Assembly (NCBI RefSeq): GCF_014646355.1
Contig: NZ_BMNH01000036.1
Coordinates: 1 to 64,000 of the forward strand
Reading direction: 5' to 3'
Source: Nonomuraea cavernae
GTDB lineage: Bacteria > Actinomycetota > Actinomycetes > Streptosporangiales > Streptosporangiaceae
DNA: 64,000 nucleotides
The stretch's first letter is position 1, and each line of letters opens with the position of its first letter. The notes beneath the pieces are model-generated. The model worked only from the letters and a program-made list of their open reading frames with translations. It was not told where the DNA came from and did no database searches. This document shows, one piece after another, positions 43,664 to 52,014 of the stretch. A program made the position numbers and the translations under genes.

Positions 43664-45261
43664 GACGCCTCCCTGTAGGTGCGGCCGGTGGCGGTGTCGG
43701 ACAGCCGGACGGAGGCGATGCGTGCGTCGATCAGCAGTGGCCCGAGGCGCGGCCCGGCCAGCCAGTTGCCAATCGCCTTGAGATCGCGGCCCTGCCGGAC
43801 GACGGTCGCCGTACACCCGTAGCCGGTCGCGAGCGCCGCCAGGTCGACCAGGCCGTAGGGGCCGTCATCGCTGGTGTTGTAGACGACGATCAGAAGGGGG
43901 AGTTCGAGCCGTACGGCGGTCTCCAGCTCGGCAGCCGCTCTCAGCGCGCCCGCGTCGCCGAGTGCGGCCACGGCCAGCCGGCCCGGGTTGGCCAGCGCCG
44001 CGCCGATGCCACTGGCCAGTCCGAGCCCGGCTTCCTCGAAGGCCTGTGAGTAACAGAAACCCTGCGCGTTGGGGATCCGCACCAGGCCGATCGGGTAGCT
44101 CATGAAGTCGCCGCGGTCGACGGCGAGTGTCCGTTCCGCTGGCAGCAGCGCATCCAGCAGTTGTGACAGTGTCCGGGGATCGATGCGGCCGTCGATGTGG
44201 ATCGGGTGGTAGCTGACGTCGTGCCAGCTGGACTGTTCGTCGATGCGGCGGCGGATCTCGTCGGTGCGGTAGCCCGTACGGGTCGTGGGCAGCTTCTGCA
44301 GCAGGGCGCGGGCCGTCGCCGAGGCGTCGCCGGCCACGCCGAAGTCGATGCTGCGGTGGACGCCGAGCATGCCCGGATCGAGGTCGACCTGCGTTACGTG
44401 AGTGCCTGAACCGATGAGGTCGCCGCGGCGGGTGGTCCGCTCGTGCAGCGAGCATCCCCAGCCGATCAGGACGTCCGCATCGTGGATCAGCTCGGCGACC
44501 GCCGGAGTGGACCAATCGCCGGCTATCCCCAGATTCCAGTGGCTGGAGGCGAACAGGCCGTGCGCCGCGGCGGACGTGGCGAGCAACGCGCCTGTGCGCC
44601 CGGCCAATTCCTCCAGTTCCTGCCCGGCATGGCGGGCTCCACGGCCGGCGATGAACACCGGCCGGCGCGCGCCGGTGAGCAGGTCCGTCAGGCGCGTCAT
44701 GGCCTCGGCGTCAGGCACCGGAGGGGCGGGGGCGCGTAAGTCGCCGAGGGCGGCGAGCAGGTTGTCCGGTGGTGGCGGGCAGGAGGTCGCCAGCACCTGC
44801 CGCGCCAGCGTCAGCACCAGCGGGCGGCGCTGGGTGCGTGTCGCGTGCAGGGCCCAGGCGACGATGCTGACCGTCTCGGCCGCGTCGGTAACCGGTTCGA
44901 TGAGCGCTCCGGCGGCGGTGAGCAGTGCCGTTTGCCGGGTGATGCCGCTGTGGTCGCCACCCGCGGGTTCGCATGCGAGCACCAGCAGAGGGGTACGGCT
45001 GTGGGCCGCTTCCATGATGCCGGTGATGGCGCTTGTCAGGACCGATCCTTGGGAGGCGGTCAGCACGGCGGGCTGGTCGCCGGTACGCGTGTAGGCCTCG
45101 GCCATGGTTGTCGCCGCACTCGGGTGCCGGGCGGCGATCACGCGCACGCCCTGCGCGGCCAGGGCAGTGGTGAGCGGGCAGTCGTCTACTGCGGCGCCGA
45201 AGACGGTGCGGACACCGAGTGCGGTCAGCACCTGGCTGACCGTCTCGGCGACCGAGATCAC
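43660..45261 (-). CDS. ThDP-dependent-enzyme-fold protein with altered catalytic site
   Basis: A 533-residue protein with the three-domain layout of acetolactate synthase-like ThDP enzymes. The PYR domain (ETVSQVLTALGVRTVFGAAV and PAVLTASQGSVLTSAITGIM), central domain (RRPVFIAGRGARHAGQELEE) and PP domain (GLASGIGAALANPGRLAVAA, GDAGALRAAAELETAVRLEL, LLIVVYN) are all present. Position 47, where the activating Glu of the family is expected (RHE), is Pro (ARHPSAATTMAEAY), and the GDG of the ThDP motif is GDA. Activity may be altered or lost; glyoxylate carboligase shows that a missing Glu does not always abolish function. The GTG at 45261 has GGGGAG six bases upstream and is preferred over an ATG at 45303. 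About 95 bases separate it from the isochorismatase. Confidence 0.82.
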   Translation of the reverse strand: MISVAETVSQVLTALGVRTVFGAAVDDCPLTTALAAQGVRVIAARHPSAATTMAEAYTRTGDQPAVLTASQGSVLTSAITGIMEAAHSRTPLLVLACEPAGGDHSGITRQTALLTAAGALIEPVTDAAETVSIVAWALHATRTQRRPLVLTLARQVLATSCPPPPDNLLAALGDLRAPAPPVPDAEAMTRLTDLLTGARRPVFIAGRGARHAGQELEELAGRTGALLATSAAAHGLFASSHWNLGIAGDWSTPAVAELIHDADVLIGWGCSLHERTTRRGDLIGSGTHVTQVDLDPGMLGVHRSIDFGVAGDASATARALLQKLPTTRTGYRTDEIRRRIDEQSSWHDVSYHPIHIDGRIDPRTLSQLLDALLPAERTLAVDRGDFMSYPIGLVRIPNAQGFCYSQAFEEAGLGLASGIGAALANPGRLAVAALGDAGALRAAAELETAVRLELPLLIVVYNTSDDGPYGLVDLAALATGYGCTATVVRQGRDLKAIGNWLAGPRLGPLLIDARIASVRLSDTATGRTYREAS

Positions 45262-45355
45262 AACCGCTCCCCGAGGGTCCGAACCGCACGGACGGACAGG
45301 CACGGTGCGCCAGCCGGCAGCGCATGAGAAACGAACACGAGCATCGCCTTCCGAG

Positions 45356-46039
45356 TCAGGCCGAACGGGGGATAGGGGAGGAGGCTGTGCAGCGGCTCAG
45401 CGTGCGGATCACCTCGCTGGTGGCTTCCACACGAGCGCAGTGCCTGGCCATGTAATCCACCGCCGCCCGGTGGTCATCGGCGCTGAAGGCGGCGATCGCG
45501 TCGCCGATGACGAAGGGTTTGATGTCGTTGCTGAAGGCGTCCACAGCCGTGGCCTGAATGCCGATGTGGGCGTAGACGCCGCCGATCAGTAGGTGGTCCC
45601 GGCCGGAGGCACGCATCAGGTTGGCCAGCGGGCTGCGGAGGAGAGCGCTGTAGCGGTGCTTCGCCAGCACGATCTCGCTGGGTGCGGGCATGAGCGGGGC
45701 GCAGATGTCGGTGTCTTCGGCGGCGTCGGTAAGGCCGGGACCCCATAGATCGGCCAGCAGGCCACGATCGGCTGAAACTTGAGAACCCGGCTGGGCGGTG
45801 TAGACGATGGGAACTCCCTGCTCGGTGCAGCGCTGGCGGATGGCCACCAGGTTGGACAGCACGTCGGCGATGGGGGAGGCGTCCATCTGGTAGGGCCGTA
45901 GGAAGTAGTGCTGCATGTCGTGGATGAGCAGCACGGCGCGATCCGCCTCGAACGTCCAGTTCAGCCGGTTGTCGGGCAGGGCGGGCAGCATGTAGGGGGC
46001 AATGGCGGGGATCGCCACGACAGGTCCTTTCTTGTCCAT
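45356..46039 (-). CDS. Isochorismatase, PhzD/EntB type
   Basis: A 227-residue isochorismatase. The catalytic Asp41 is in LLIHDMQHYFLRPYQ and Lys127 in VLAKHRYSALLRSPLANLM. In GGVYAHIGIQATAVDAFSND the position of the nucleophilic Cys in other hydrolases of the superfamily is Ile161. That is as in vinyl-ether hydrolases such as PhzD, which use Asp-Lys only. The following SNDIKPFVIGDAIAAFS closely recalls PhzD. It removes the enolpyruvyl group as pyruvate, giving 2,3-dihydro-2,3-dihydroxybenzoate from isochorismate, or the amino analogue from aminodeoxyisochorismate. There is no aryl-carrier domain, unlike EntB/DhbB. It lies 45 bases after the isochorismate synthase gene; GAAAGGA precedes the start. 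Confidence 0.92.
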   Translation of the reverse strand: MDKKGPVVAIPAIAPYMLPALPDNRLNWTFEADRAVLLIHDMQHYFLRPYQMDASPIADVLSNLVAIRQRCTEQGVPIVYTAQPGSQVSADRGLLADLWGPGLTDAAEDTDICAPLMPAPSEIVLAKHRYSALLRSPLANLMRASGRDHLLIGGVYAHIGIQATAVDAFSNDIKPFVIGDAIAAFSADDHRAAVDYMARHCARVEATSEVIRTLSRCTASSPIPRSA

Positions 46040-46084
46040 TTCACGCGCCGACCCGCGATGGCGGGGGCGGTCGCGCCGGGGATT

Positions 46085-47251
46085 TCACAGATCGGTGTGG
46101 ACGCGCAGAGCGCGCAGCAGGGTGGAGAACTTCGCGCTGGTCTCTGCCAGCTCTGCCTCCGGGTCGGAGTCGGCGACGATGCCCGCTCCCGCGTACAGGC
46201 GCAGGCTGGTGCCGGACACGACGCCGCAGCGCAGCGCCAGCGCCCACTCGCCGTCGCCGGCCGCGTCCTGCCAGCCGACGAGCCCGGCGTAGAAGCCGCG
46301 ATCGACGGGTTCCAGCGCGTCGATGACCTCGCGGGCCAGGCTTTCGGGGCTGCCACATACCGCCGGTGTGGGATGCAGGGCGGCGGCCAACGTCAGGCTG
46401 CACGCGCTCGGGTCGCGTAGTCGTCCGGTGATCGGCGTGCTGAGATGCCACATGGTGGGCGTGGCGGTGACCTGCGGCCGGGTCGGGACGTACAGATGCT
46501 CGCAGAACGGAGCGAGCGCCTGAGCGACGGCGTCGACCACCAGCCGGTGCTCGTGCAGGTCCTTACCTGAGGTCTGTAGGGCCAGCGCGCGGGCTTGATC
46601 AACGGTCGGATCGAAACTACGCCGCGCCGAGCCGGCCATCGGGGTGGTGGCCACCATCCGGCCGTGGCGGGAGACGAGCAACTCGGGGCTGGCGCCGATC
46701 AGCGAAGCGTCCTCGCTGGTCGGCGCGGCGTATATGTACCGTGCGTTGGGGCTCGGTAGATGCGCTAACAGCTCCTTGATCGTCAGTGGCCGGTCTGCCT
46801 CCAGACGGAGGCTGCGCGCCAGCACCACCTTGCGCAGTGGACCGGTGGCGATCATGTCCTGGGCTCGCCGTACCGCCGCCAGGTAGGCGGCCGGCTCGGG
46901 ATCGGGAGTGATCGTCCAGGACGGGTGGCGGCAGCGGAAGCAGTACGGGGCCAGCAGCGGAGCTGACCAGCGGGGAGTGCTGCTCAGCGCCAGGCGGGAG
47001 TGCTCGGCGTCGAAGGTGATCAGACCGGCGGCGACCATGCCGGGCTGGTGCAGGGCGTCAGCGACTTGGTCCGGCAGAGCCGTCAGCGGGCTGGTCAGCG
47101 GCGTCTGCTCATCGTCGCCGTCGGCCAGTAGCGTGTGGGTAGGGGTGCCGATCACGACGGTTGCGGGGGTGCAGCCGTTGGGCAGTGGTACGGGGACGTC
47201 GCCCGGCAGCGGAGCGCGCATCGGGATCGGCGGTGGTGTGGACACGGTCAC
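46085..47251 (-). CDS. dhbC: Isochorismate synthase
   Basis: A 388-residue chorismate-utilising enzyme of the EntC/DhbC/MenF group. LRKVVLARSLRL holds the Lys that activates water (Lys141). SLIGASPELLVSRHG, TTPMAGSARRSFDPTVDQAR and LQTSGKDLHEHRLVVDAVAQ are the chorismate-binding blocks. LHPTPAVCGSPESLAREVID and SLRLYAGAGIVADSDPEAEL carry the Mg-binding Glu residues. There is no amidotransferase domain, so water rather than ammonia is the expected nucleophile, giving isochorismate from chorismate. The ATG at 47251 is preceded by AAAGGA. It lies 37 bases after the SDR gene. Confidence 0.93.
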   Translation of the reverse strand: MTVSTPPPIPMRAPLPGDVPVPLPNGCTPATVVIGTPTHTLLADGDDEQTPLTSPLTALPDQVADALHQPGMVAAGLITFDAEHSRLALSSTPRWSAPLLAPYCFRCRHPSWTITPDPEPAAYLAAVRRAQDMIATGPLRKVVLARSLRLEADRPLTIKELLAHLPSPNARYIYAAPTSEDASLIGASPELLVSRHGRMVATTPMAGSARRSFDPTVDQARALALQTSGKDLHEHRLVVDAVAQALAPFCEHLYVPTRPQVTATPTMWHLSTPITGRLRDPSACSLTLAAALHPTPAVCGSPESLAREVIDALEPVDRGFYAGLVGWQDAAGDGEWALALRCGVVSGTSLRLYAGAGIVADSDPEAELAETSAKFSTLLRALRVHTDL

Positions 47252-47288
47252 GGTGGAGCTTCCTTTCGAAAGGAGGGGGGTATGGGCG

Positions 47289-48056
47289 TCATCCGGTCAA
47301 GCTGGCGCCGCCGTCGATGACGAGGTCCTGCATGGTGATGTGGCGGGCCTGCTCGGAGGCCAGCCACAGCACGGCTTCGGCGATGTCGGCGGGCTGTGCG
47401 ACGCGGCCCAGGGGGACGCCCAGCCGGAACCGGGCGGCATCGCCCGCGATCGCCCGGTCGGCATCGGTGAGCGCGGACAGCATGGCCGTGTCGGTCGAGC
47501 CGGGCGAGACGCTGTTGCAGCGGATACCGGCGTGAGCCAGTTCCAGTGCCAGGTGACGGGTGAAGGCGATGACGGCGGCTTTGGACGCGCCGTAGGCGGT
47601 CAGGCCGATGCGCGGTACGTGGCCGGCGTTGGAGGCGATGTTGACGATCGAGCCCTGCCGGCGTCGTACCATCGGTTCGGCCACCGCTCGGCAGATCCGG
47701 ATCACGCCGAAGGTGTTGACCTCGAACAGTTCGCGCAGGTCGTGCTCGCTCAGCTGGGCCAGCGGGCCCTGGCGGAGCACACCTGCGACGTTGACCGCGA
47801 TGGCTACCGGGCCGAGTTCGTGCTCGATGGATGTGACCGCGGTCTCGACCGCTTCCGGATCGCGCACGTCGCAGGGGAAGGCGGCTACGTCGGGCAGGTC
47901 CGGTAGCTCGTTGTAGTGAACATCCAGGGCGCCGACTCGGGCGCCGGCGGTAGTGAGCCGGGCGCAGATCGCCGCGCCGATGCCCCTCGCGGCCCCGGTC
48001 ACCAAGGCGACGCGGCCGGTGATCCCGGCGACCTGCTCGGCGGATGAGGTGGTCAT
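47289..48056 (-). CDS. dhbA: 2,3-Dihydro-2,3-dihydroxybenzoate dehydrogenase-like SDR
   Basis: A 255-residue classical short-chain dehydrogenase. The NAD-binding motif is VALVTGAARGIGAAICARLT (residues 15-34). The downstream acidic residue in VGALDVHYNEL predicts NAD preference. NVAGVL replaces NNAG, and the catalytic Ser-Tyr-Lys is in IVNIASNAGHVPRIGLTAYG and ASKAAV. GVPLGRVAQPADIAEAVLWL is typical of EntA/DhbA. In this operon it should oxidise the isochorismatase product to 2,3-dihydroxybenzoate. The ATG overlaps the stop of the 76-residue gene (ATGA). Confidence 0.9.
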   Translation of the reverse strand: MTTSSAEQVAGITGRVALVTGAARGIGAAICARLTTAGARVGALDVHYNELPDLPDVAAFPCDVRDPEAVETAVTSIEHELGPVAIAVNVAGVLRQGPLAQLSEHDLRELFEVNTFGVIRICRAVAEPMVRRRQGSIVNIASNAGHVPRIGLTAYGASKAAVIAFTRHLALELAHAGIRCNSVSPGSTDTAMLSALTDADRAIAGDAARFRLGVPLGRVAQPADIAEAVLWLASEQARHITMQDLVIDGGASLTG

Positions 48057-48283
48057 TGCATGCCGTCCTGGCGGTGACCGTCGAGCGCCGCATCGATGGC
48101 GGTGATGGCGTTCTGACAGACACCGCGGACGCGGTGCAGCCGACACAGCCTGTCGGCGGACGCCACGTTGAGCACAGGGATGTGCGCCGTAGTCACTTCG
48201 TCGACGTGGGGTGCCGTACGGGCGTCAGAGGATCGGCGGGGGAGGGGGACCAGGAGGTCGTCGCGATGTTGGCGGTAAGGCAT
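48053..48283 (-). CDS. 76-residue protein, second gene of the isochorismate operon
   Basis: A small protein with a strong Shine-Dalgarno sequence (AAGGAG, about seven bases before the ATG at 48283) and a stop overlapping the SDR start, so it is a real gene by its signals. The N-terminus is basic (MPYRQHRDDLLVPLPRRSS). The C-terminal part has two Cys in CRLHRVRGVCQNAITAIDAA. No family is recognised. Possibilities include a small regulatory protein or a peptide substrate; neither is supported by a motif. It begins 11 bases after the MFS gene ends. Confidence 0.7.
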   Translation of the reverse strand: MPYRQHRDDLLVPLPRRSSDARTAPHVDEVTTAHIPVLNVASADRLCRLHRVRGVCQNAITAIDAALDGHRQDGMQ

Positions 48284-48293
48284 CAAGCTCTCC

Positions 48294-49901
48294 TTACGCG
48301 TGCAGGAAGGACGCAGACGGTATGGGTGTGGGGCGGATGCCGGAGGTAAGGCGGGCCAGCTCGTAGTCGGCTTCGCTGCGCACCTGGACGAGGGCGGCGC
48401 GCAGTTCGGCCAGCAAGCGGTGCAGCTCCTGTACTTCCTGCTCGGGTGGGATGCGCCGGGTGTCCGCCTGGGAATGAGTTCCCCGGGCGGCGCGCAGCGC
48501 GTTGAAGGCGGCGGCGCCCGCCAGGAGCGTGGCACCGGCGATGACAGCGGCCAGCACCGTGGTGAAGCCGGCGTGTGTGCCGGACAGTACGGGTTGCTCC
48601 AGCAGGATGGATGAGCCGGCGACCCCCAGCGCCCCGCCGACCATACGAGCTGCGGTCACCGCACCGACCGCTGCGGCGAATCGCGGCGGCTCGGCCGCCA
48701 GGGTGCCCGCCGTGAACGTTCCCGTGGCCAGCGCACCGATCCCGGCACCGATGATCGCCAGCGCGAGCACCATCCAAGCCGACAGCTCGCCGACGCTCAG
48801 CAACAGCGTGCATCCGGCCACCACTGCGATCGCCCCCGTATAGACCACCGCAGTGGTGCCGTGCCGCCGGCCCAGCCGACCGGCCAGCGGCGCGGCCGCG
48901 ATGACCGCCAGCGAGATCGGAGTCAGCCACCAGCCCGCCCCCGCGGCGTTCAGCCCATGGATCTGCTGCAGGTACAGCGGCGTCATCACCAGCACTGTGT
49001 ACTGCACCGACCCGAACAGCGCCGACGCGATCGCGCTGAGGGCCACCCTCGGATGGCGCCACAGCGCTTGCTCGTCTCCGGTGGCGCGGCGCGAGATCGC
49101 CAGTTTGATGGCCGCGGTCGCCATGGCGACCGCCATGCAGCCCACGGTCTGGGGCGAGGTCCAGCCCCACTGGCCGCCGTGCCAGATGGCCAGCACCGCG
49201 GCCGCGATCCCGACGGCGGGCACGAGTGTGCCGGCAACCTCGGGGCGGGGCGCCTTGGTCTGGCCGTTCGGCAGCAGCGGGACGACCGCCAGGAGCGTGA
49301 TCGCCAACGCCGCACTGCACAGGTAGGCGGCACGCCACCCGTGAGCCGCGATCAACGCACCCCCACCGGCCTGCGCCACCGCCACTCCCAGCCCGGAGCA
49401 GCCGCTCCAGATCGCGAGCGCACCGCGACGGCGGGCAGGAGGCAGCTCGGCCAGCAGCAGCGCCAGCGAGGTCGGCAACATCAGCGCCGCGCCCACCCCT
49501 TGGATGAGCCGGCCACCGAGCAGCACGGGCCAGCCGGCTGTCGACGCGACCGCGACGGCGCCCAGGCTGAACAGCACCACGCCCACCGCGAGCACACTGC
49601 GACGGCCCAGTGCATCGGCCCATCGGCCGGCGGGCACCAGCAACGCCGCGATGGTCGCGAAGTTGACGACGTTGACCCAGGCGAGCTGGGACGCCGTCAC
49701 CTCATCGGTCAGCGGATCGGCGGTCAGTTCGCCGACCACCAGCGTGGTCGACGCCGCATCGGCCATGATCACCGCCATCGCCGTACAGGACACCACCATC
49801 AGCAGCCCGCGGCGGTTACGGGCACGGTGGCGCGGAAGACCTGCAGTGCGCTTGGCAGGCCCGCCCCGGGCGAGGCGAGGACCGGGACGGGCCTGGCTCA
49901 T
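48294..49901 (-). CDS. MFS exporter, DHA2/EmrB-QacA-like
   Basis: A 535-residue integral membrane transporter with about 14 hydrophobic segments. The motif A-like loop is GRWADALGRRSVLAVGVVLF. The motif C-like antiporter helix and the GRLIQGVGAALMLPTSLALL segment are typical of the EmrB/QacA drug-proton antiporters. An extra charged, helical C-terminal tail of about 65 residues (EVQELHRLLAELRAALVQVR) is predicted on the cytoplasmic side. The start at 49901 is chosen to give a short Arg-rich N-terminus before the first helix; the frame is open to 50084. As first gene of the isochorismate operon it is the probable exporter of the product. Confidence 0.88.
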   Translation of the reverse strand: MSQARPGPRLARGGPAKRTAGLPRHRARNRRGLLMVVSCTAMAVIMADAASTTLVVGELTADPLTDEVTASQLAWVNVVNFATIAALLVPAGRWADALGRRSVLAVGVVLFSLGAVAVASTAGWPVLLGGRLIQGVGAALMLPTSLALLLAELPPARRRGALAIWSGCSGLGVAVAQAGGGALIAAHGWRAAYLCSAALAITLLAVVPLLPNGQTKAPRPEVAGTLVPAVGIAAAVLAIWHGGQWGWTSPQTVGCMAVAMATAAIKLAISRRATGDEQALWRHPRVALSAIASALFGSVQYTVLVMTPLYLQQIHGLNAAGAGWWLTPISLAVIAAAPLAGRLGRRHGTTAVVYTGAIAVVAGCTLLLSVGELSAWMVLALAIIGAGIGALATGTFTAGTLAAEPPRFAAAVGAVTAARMVGGALGVAGSSILLEQPVLSGTHAGFTTVLAAVIAGATLLAGAAAFNALRAARGTHSQADTRRIPPEQEVQELHRLLAELRAALVQVRSEADYELARLTSGIRPTPIPSASFLHA

Positions 49902-50255
49902 GCGGCGGCCGGTCGATCTCGGCCGCCCTTGGTGGACAGCTGGGGACGTACTGGCGGCCACGTAGCGTGTTCGGTGGGGCAAGCGCAGCCGGGTGTGCGA
50001 GTAGGCGACGGGGGATGGACTACTTGCTGCCTCGATGGTCACCCGCGGCAACATAGGAAGATCCGGTGTTGAGCCGGTTGCCACGGGGTCTTGATCTGGG
50101 CGCCGATCAGTCGCGAACCGCCCATCGGCGTGTCGGATCGATAAATTCGATCACGAGCCCGATTGCGGAAGATCTTCTCGCCAGGGCGTACGGGAGCTGA
50201 CTATGATCTTGATGGCCCGGTGTCAGAGAAGATCACCTGTGACTCGAGGAGCGGC
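49902..50255. promoter_or_regulatory. Divergent promoter region between the exporter and a methyltransferase
   Basis: These 354 bases separate two divergent genes and should hold both promoters. The stretch 50080-50200 is less GC-rich and includes GATCGATAAATTCGATCACG, containing the inverted pair GATCGA and TCGATC (about 50138-50155), a possible operator. No gene is supported here; frames extending from either side look like 5' extensions. Confidence 0.5.
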
Positions 50256-51062
50256 GTGCGCACGCAACAGCCCGACGAAGAGATGTCCTCTCCCTCTCCC
50301 GCCCGGATGTACGACTATTTTCTCGGCGGCACCACCAACTACCAGGTCGACAGGGATGCAGCCGAACGTGGGCTGGCCTACGCGCCGGAGATCAAGACCA
50401 TCGCGACGGCCAACCGGCAGTTCCTGATCCGCGCCATCCGCTTCCTCGCCGAACAGGGCGTGAGCCAGTTCCTGGACATCGGCTCCGGGCTGCCCACCCA
50501 GGAGAACGTGCACGAGATCGCCCAGTCGGTCACCCCGTCCGCGCGGACCGTCTATGTCGACAACGACCCCAGCGTGCTGCCACAGGCTCAGGCGTTGATC
50601 ATCGGCGATGACCGGACCCGTTACATCGAGGCCGATGTTCGCGATCCGCACGGCATCCTCAACCACCCGGAGACTCTGCAGCATCTGGACCCGGCCCAGC
50701 CGTGGGCGGTGGTCTTGTGCTCGGTGCTGCACTTCGTTCCCGACACCGACGACCCTTACGGCGTGGTCTACCGGCTGATGGATGCGATGCCGTCCGGCAG
50801 CTTCCTGATCTTCTCCCACGTCAGCAGGACCGATATTGACCCCGAGCTCTACAAGATCCTGATGGCGACCAACTCCAACAACCTCAGCAACCCGATCACT
50901 TACCGGGCGGTGGAGGAGATCGCCCGCTTCTTCGACCAGCCCGGCTGGGAACTGCTGCCGCCAGGCATGGTAGATGTGCAGCGATGGCAGCCGGACAGCG
51001 CCGTTGACGACTTCATGCCCGGTCGGGTACGCGTCGTCGGTGGTGTGGCCCGCAAACGCTGA
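50256..51062 (+). CDS. SAM-dependent methyltransferase, family 19 (DUF574)
   Basis: A 268-residue protein of the actinobacterial Methyltransf_19 family. The signature ARMYDYFLGGTTNYQVDRDA starts near residue 16. FLDIGSGLPTQENVHEIAQS is the SAM-binding motif, TVYVDNDPSVLPQAQALI the strand-2 acidic block, and VVLCSVLHFVPDTDDP follows. The family is very common in Streptomyces relatives and mostly uncharacterised. The GTG at 50256 is preferred because AGGAG lies 4-5 bases before it; the frame is also open from an ATG at 50163. Divergent from the exporter gene. Confidence 0.88.
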   Translation: MRTQQPDEEMSSPSPARMYDYFLGGTTNYQVDRDAAERGLAYAPEIKTIATANRQFLIRAIRFLAEQGVSQFLDIGSGLPTQENVHEIAQSVTPSARTVYVDNDPSVLPQAQALIIGDDRTRYIEADVRDPHGILNHPETLQHLDPAQPWAVVLCSVLHFVPDTDDPYGVVYRLMDAMPSGSFLIFSHVSRTDIDPELYKILMATNSNNLSNPITYRAVEEIARFFDQPGWELLPPGMVDVQRWQPDSAVDDFMPGRVRVVGGVARKR

Positions 51063-51229
51063 AGTGGCTGTCGTTGCCCACCCGGCGCCTATGCGTCACC
51101 CAGTGTGGGGGTCTTCTGAATGCGGCTTGGGCTGTCGCCCTGACGCTGCCGGTGCAGTAGCACGGAAGTAGCAGCCACCGAGCTGAGGGTCTCACAACGT
51201 GAGGTGTACGCAGCCGCTAACCTTGCCCG

Positions 51230-51341
51230 CGCGCTCCACGACCGGACGGTCGATCACCTCGGCCCGATGTACCGCGATGTCCCATGTCTTCCAGGGCGGT
51301 CAGCACTCCCCACTCGATGATCTGGGCTCGTCTGTCGTCCA
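51230..51341 (-). pseudogene. Mu-like transposase N-terminal fragment, second copy
   Basis: The minus strand from the ATG at 51341 (GAGG upstream) reads MDDRRAQIIEWGVLTALED and then loses the frame. The DNA is recognisably homologous to 13430-13540, where the same N-terminus starts a longer transposase remnant. It is cut off about 37 codons in. The bases between 51063 and 51230 show no gene. Confidence 0.6.
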
Positions 51342-51429
51342 TGCCAGGACCTCACCGCCGCCTCCCGCGACCCCCACGTCGCAGACCCTAACCAGCGGAT
51401 CCCTGCTGGGTCCTGGGCCGCTGCTCCGG

Positions 51430-51905
51430 TGCGGGCGGTGTAGACATACAGCAATCGGTCATCATCGTCGTCGGCGACCCGCGCGGGGGTCTCGTCGTGG
51501 TGCAGCTCCGGCGCGCGCAACGCGTTCTGCAACGCGGTCTCGAAGCCGGCCAGCCGACCGGCGACGCGCTTGACCAGCCCGCCGGTGAATCCGGTGGAGA
51601 CGGGTGCGTCTAGCAGCACGCCCATCAGGTCAGCGGCGCGGATGATGCATGTGTCCGTTGCAGGCCAGGAGCGCGGTGGCCGCGCGGACGTTCGGGCCGT
51701 AGCAGCAGGAGCCCGCCAGGCTCGCCGGGGTGGCTGCCCGGGTCGTCCGCCGGGATCCCGGGCAGGCGACCTTGACCATCCGGTACTCGATGACCTGGAG
51801 TTTCACCGGTGGCGTGTCGAACATCTGTACTTGAGCTGCGACCGTGCCCTCGATGTCGTCGAGTCTGCCGCCGCACCCGCCGCACTCGGTAGGCGACACG
51901 ATGGT
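51430..51905 (-). pseudogene. IS66-family transposase remnant
   Basis: Two frames on the minus strand carry IS66 signatures. The first is the Cys-rich zf-IS66 segment (CGGCGGRLDD, then VQMFDTPPVKLQVIEYRMVK and CYGPNVRAATALLACNGHMH). The second, in another frame, is the beginning of the catalytic domain (LLDAPVSTGFTGGLVKRVAG, ELHHDETPARVADDDDDRLL) with the first Asp in HDETP. A frameshift near 51630 joins them and the rest of the DDE domain is missing. It is followed by the Mu-like fragment. Confidence 0.8.
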
Positions 51906-52014
51906 GATCTGGAACGCCCTCAGCGGATGCCGGATTGTACGCCTTCTGCTCTCAGGTGAGCTGGGCCTTCTTGGGCTTTGAGCAACTGTTGCTCGACGCT
52001 CGTTGTGTACGAGA

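Noticed and set aside
45356..47251. Phenazine pathway
   Set aside because: The isochorismatase is PhzD-like, but the synthase lacks the amidotransferase domain of PhzE and no phzF, phzA/B or phzG homologues are present.
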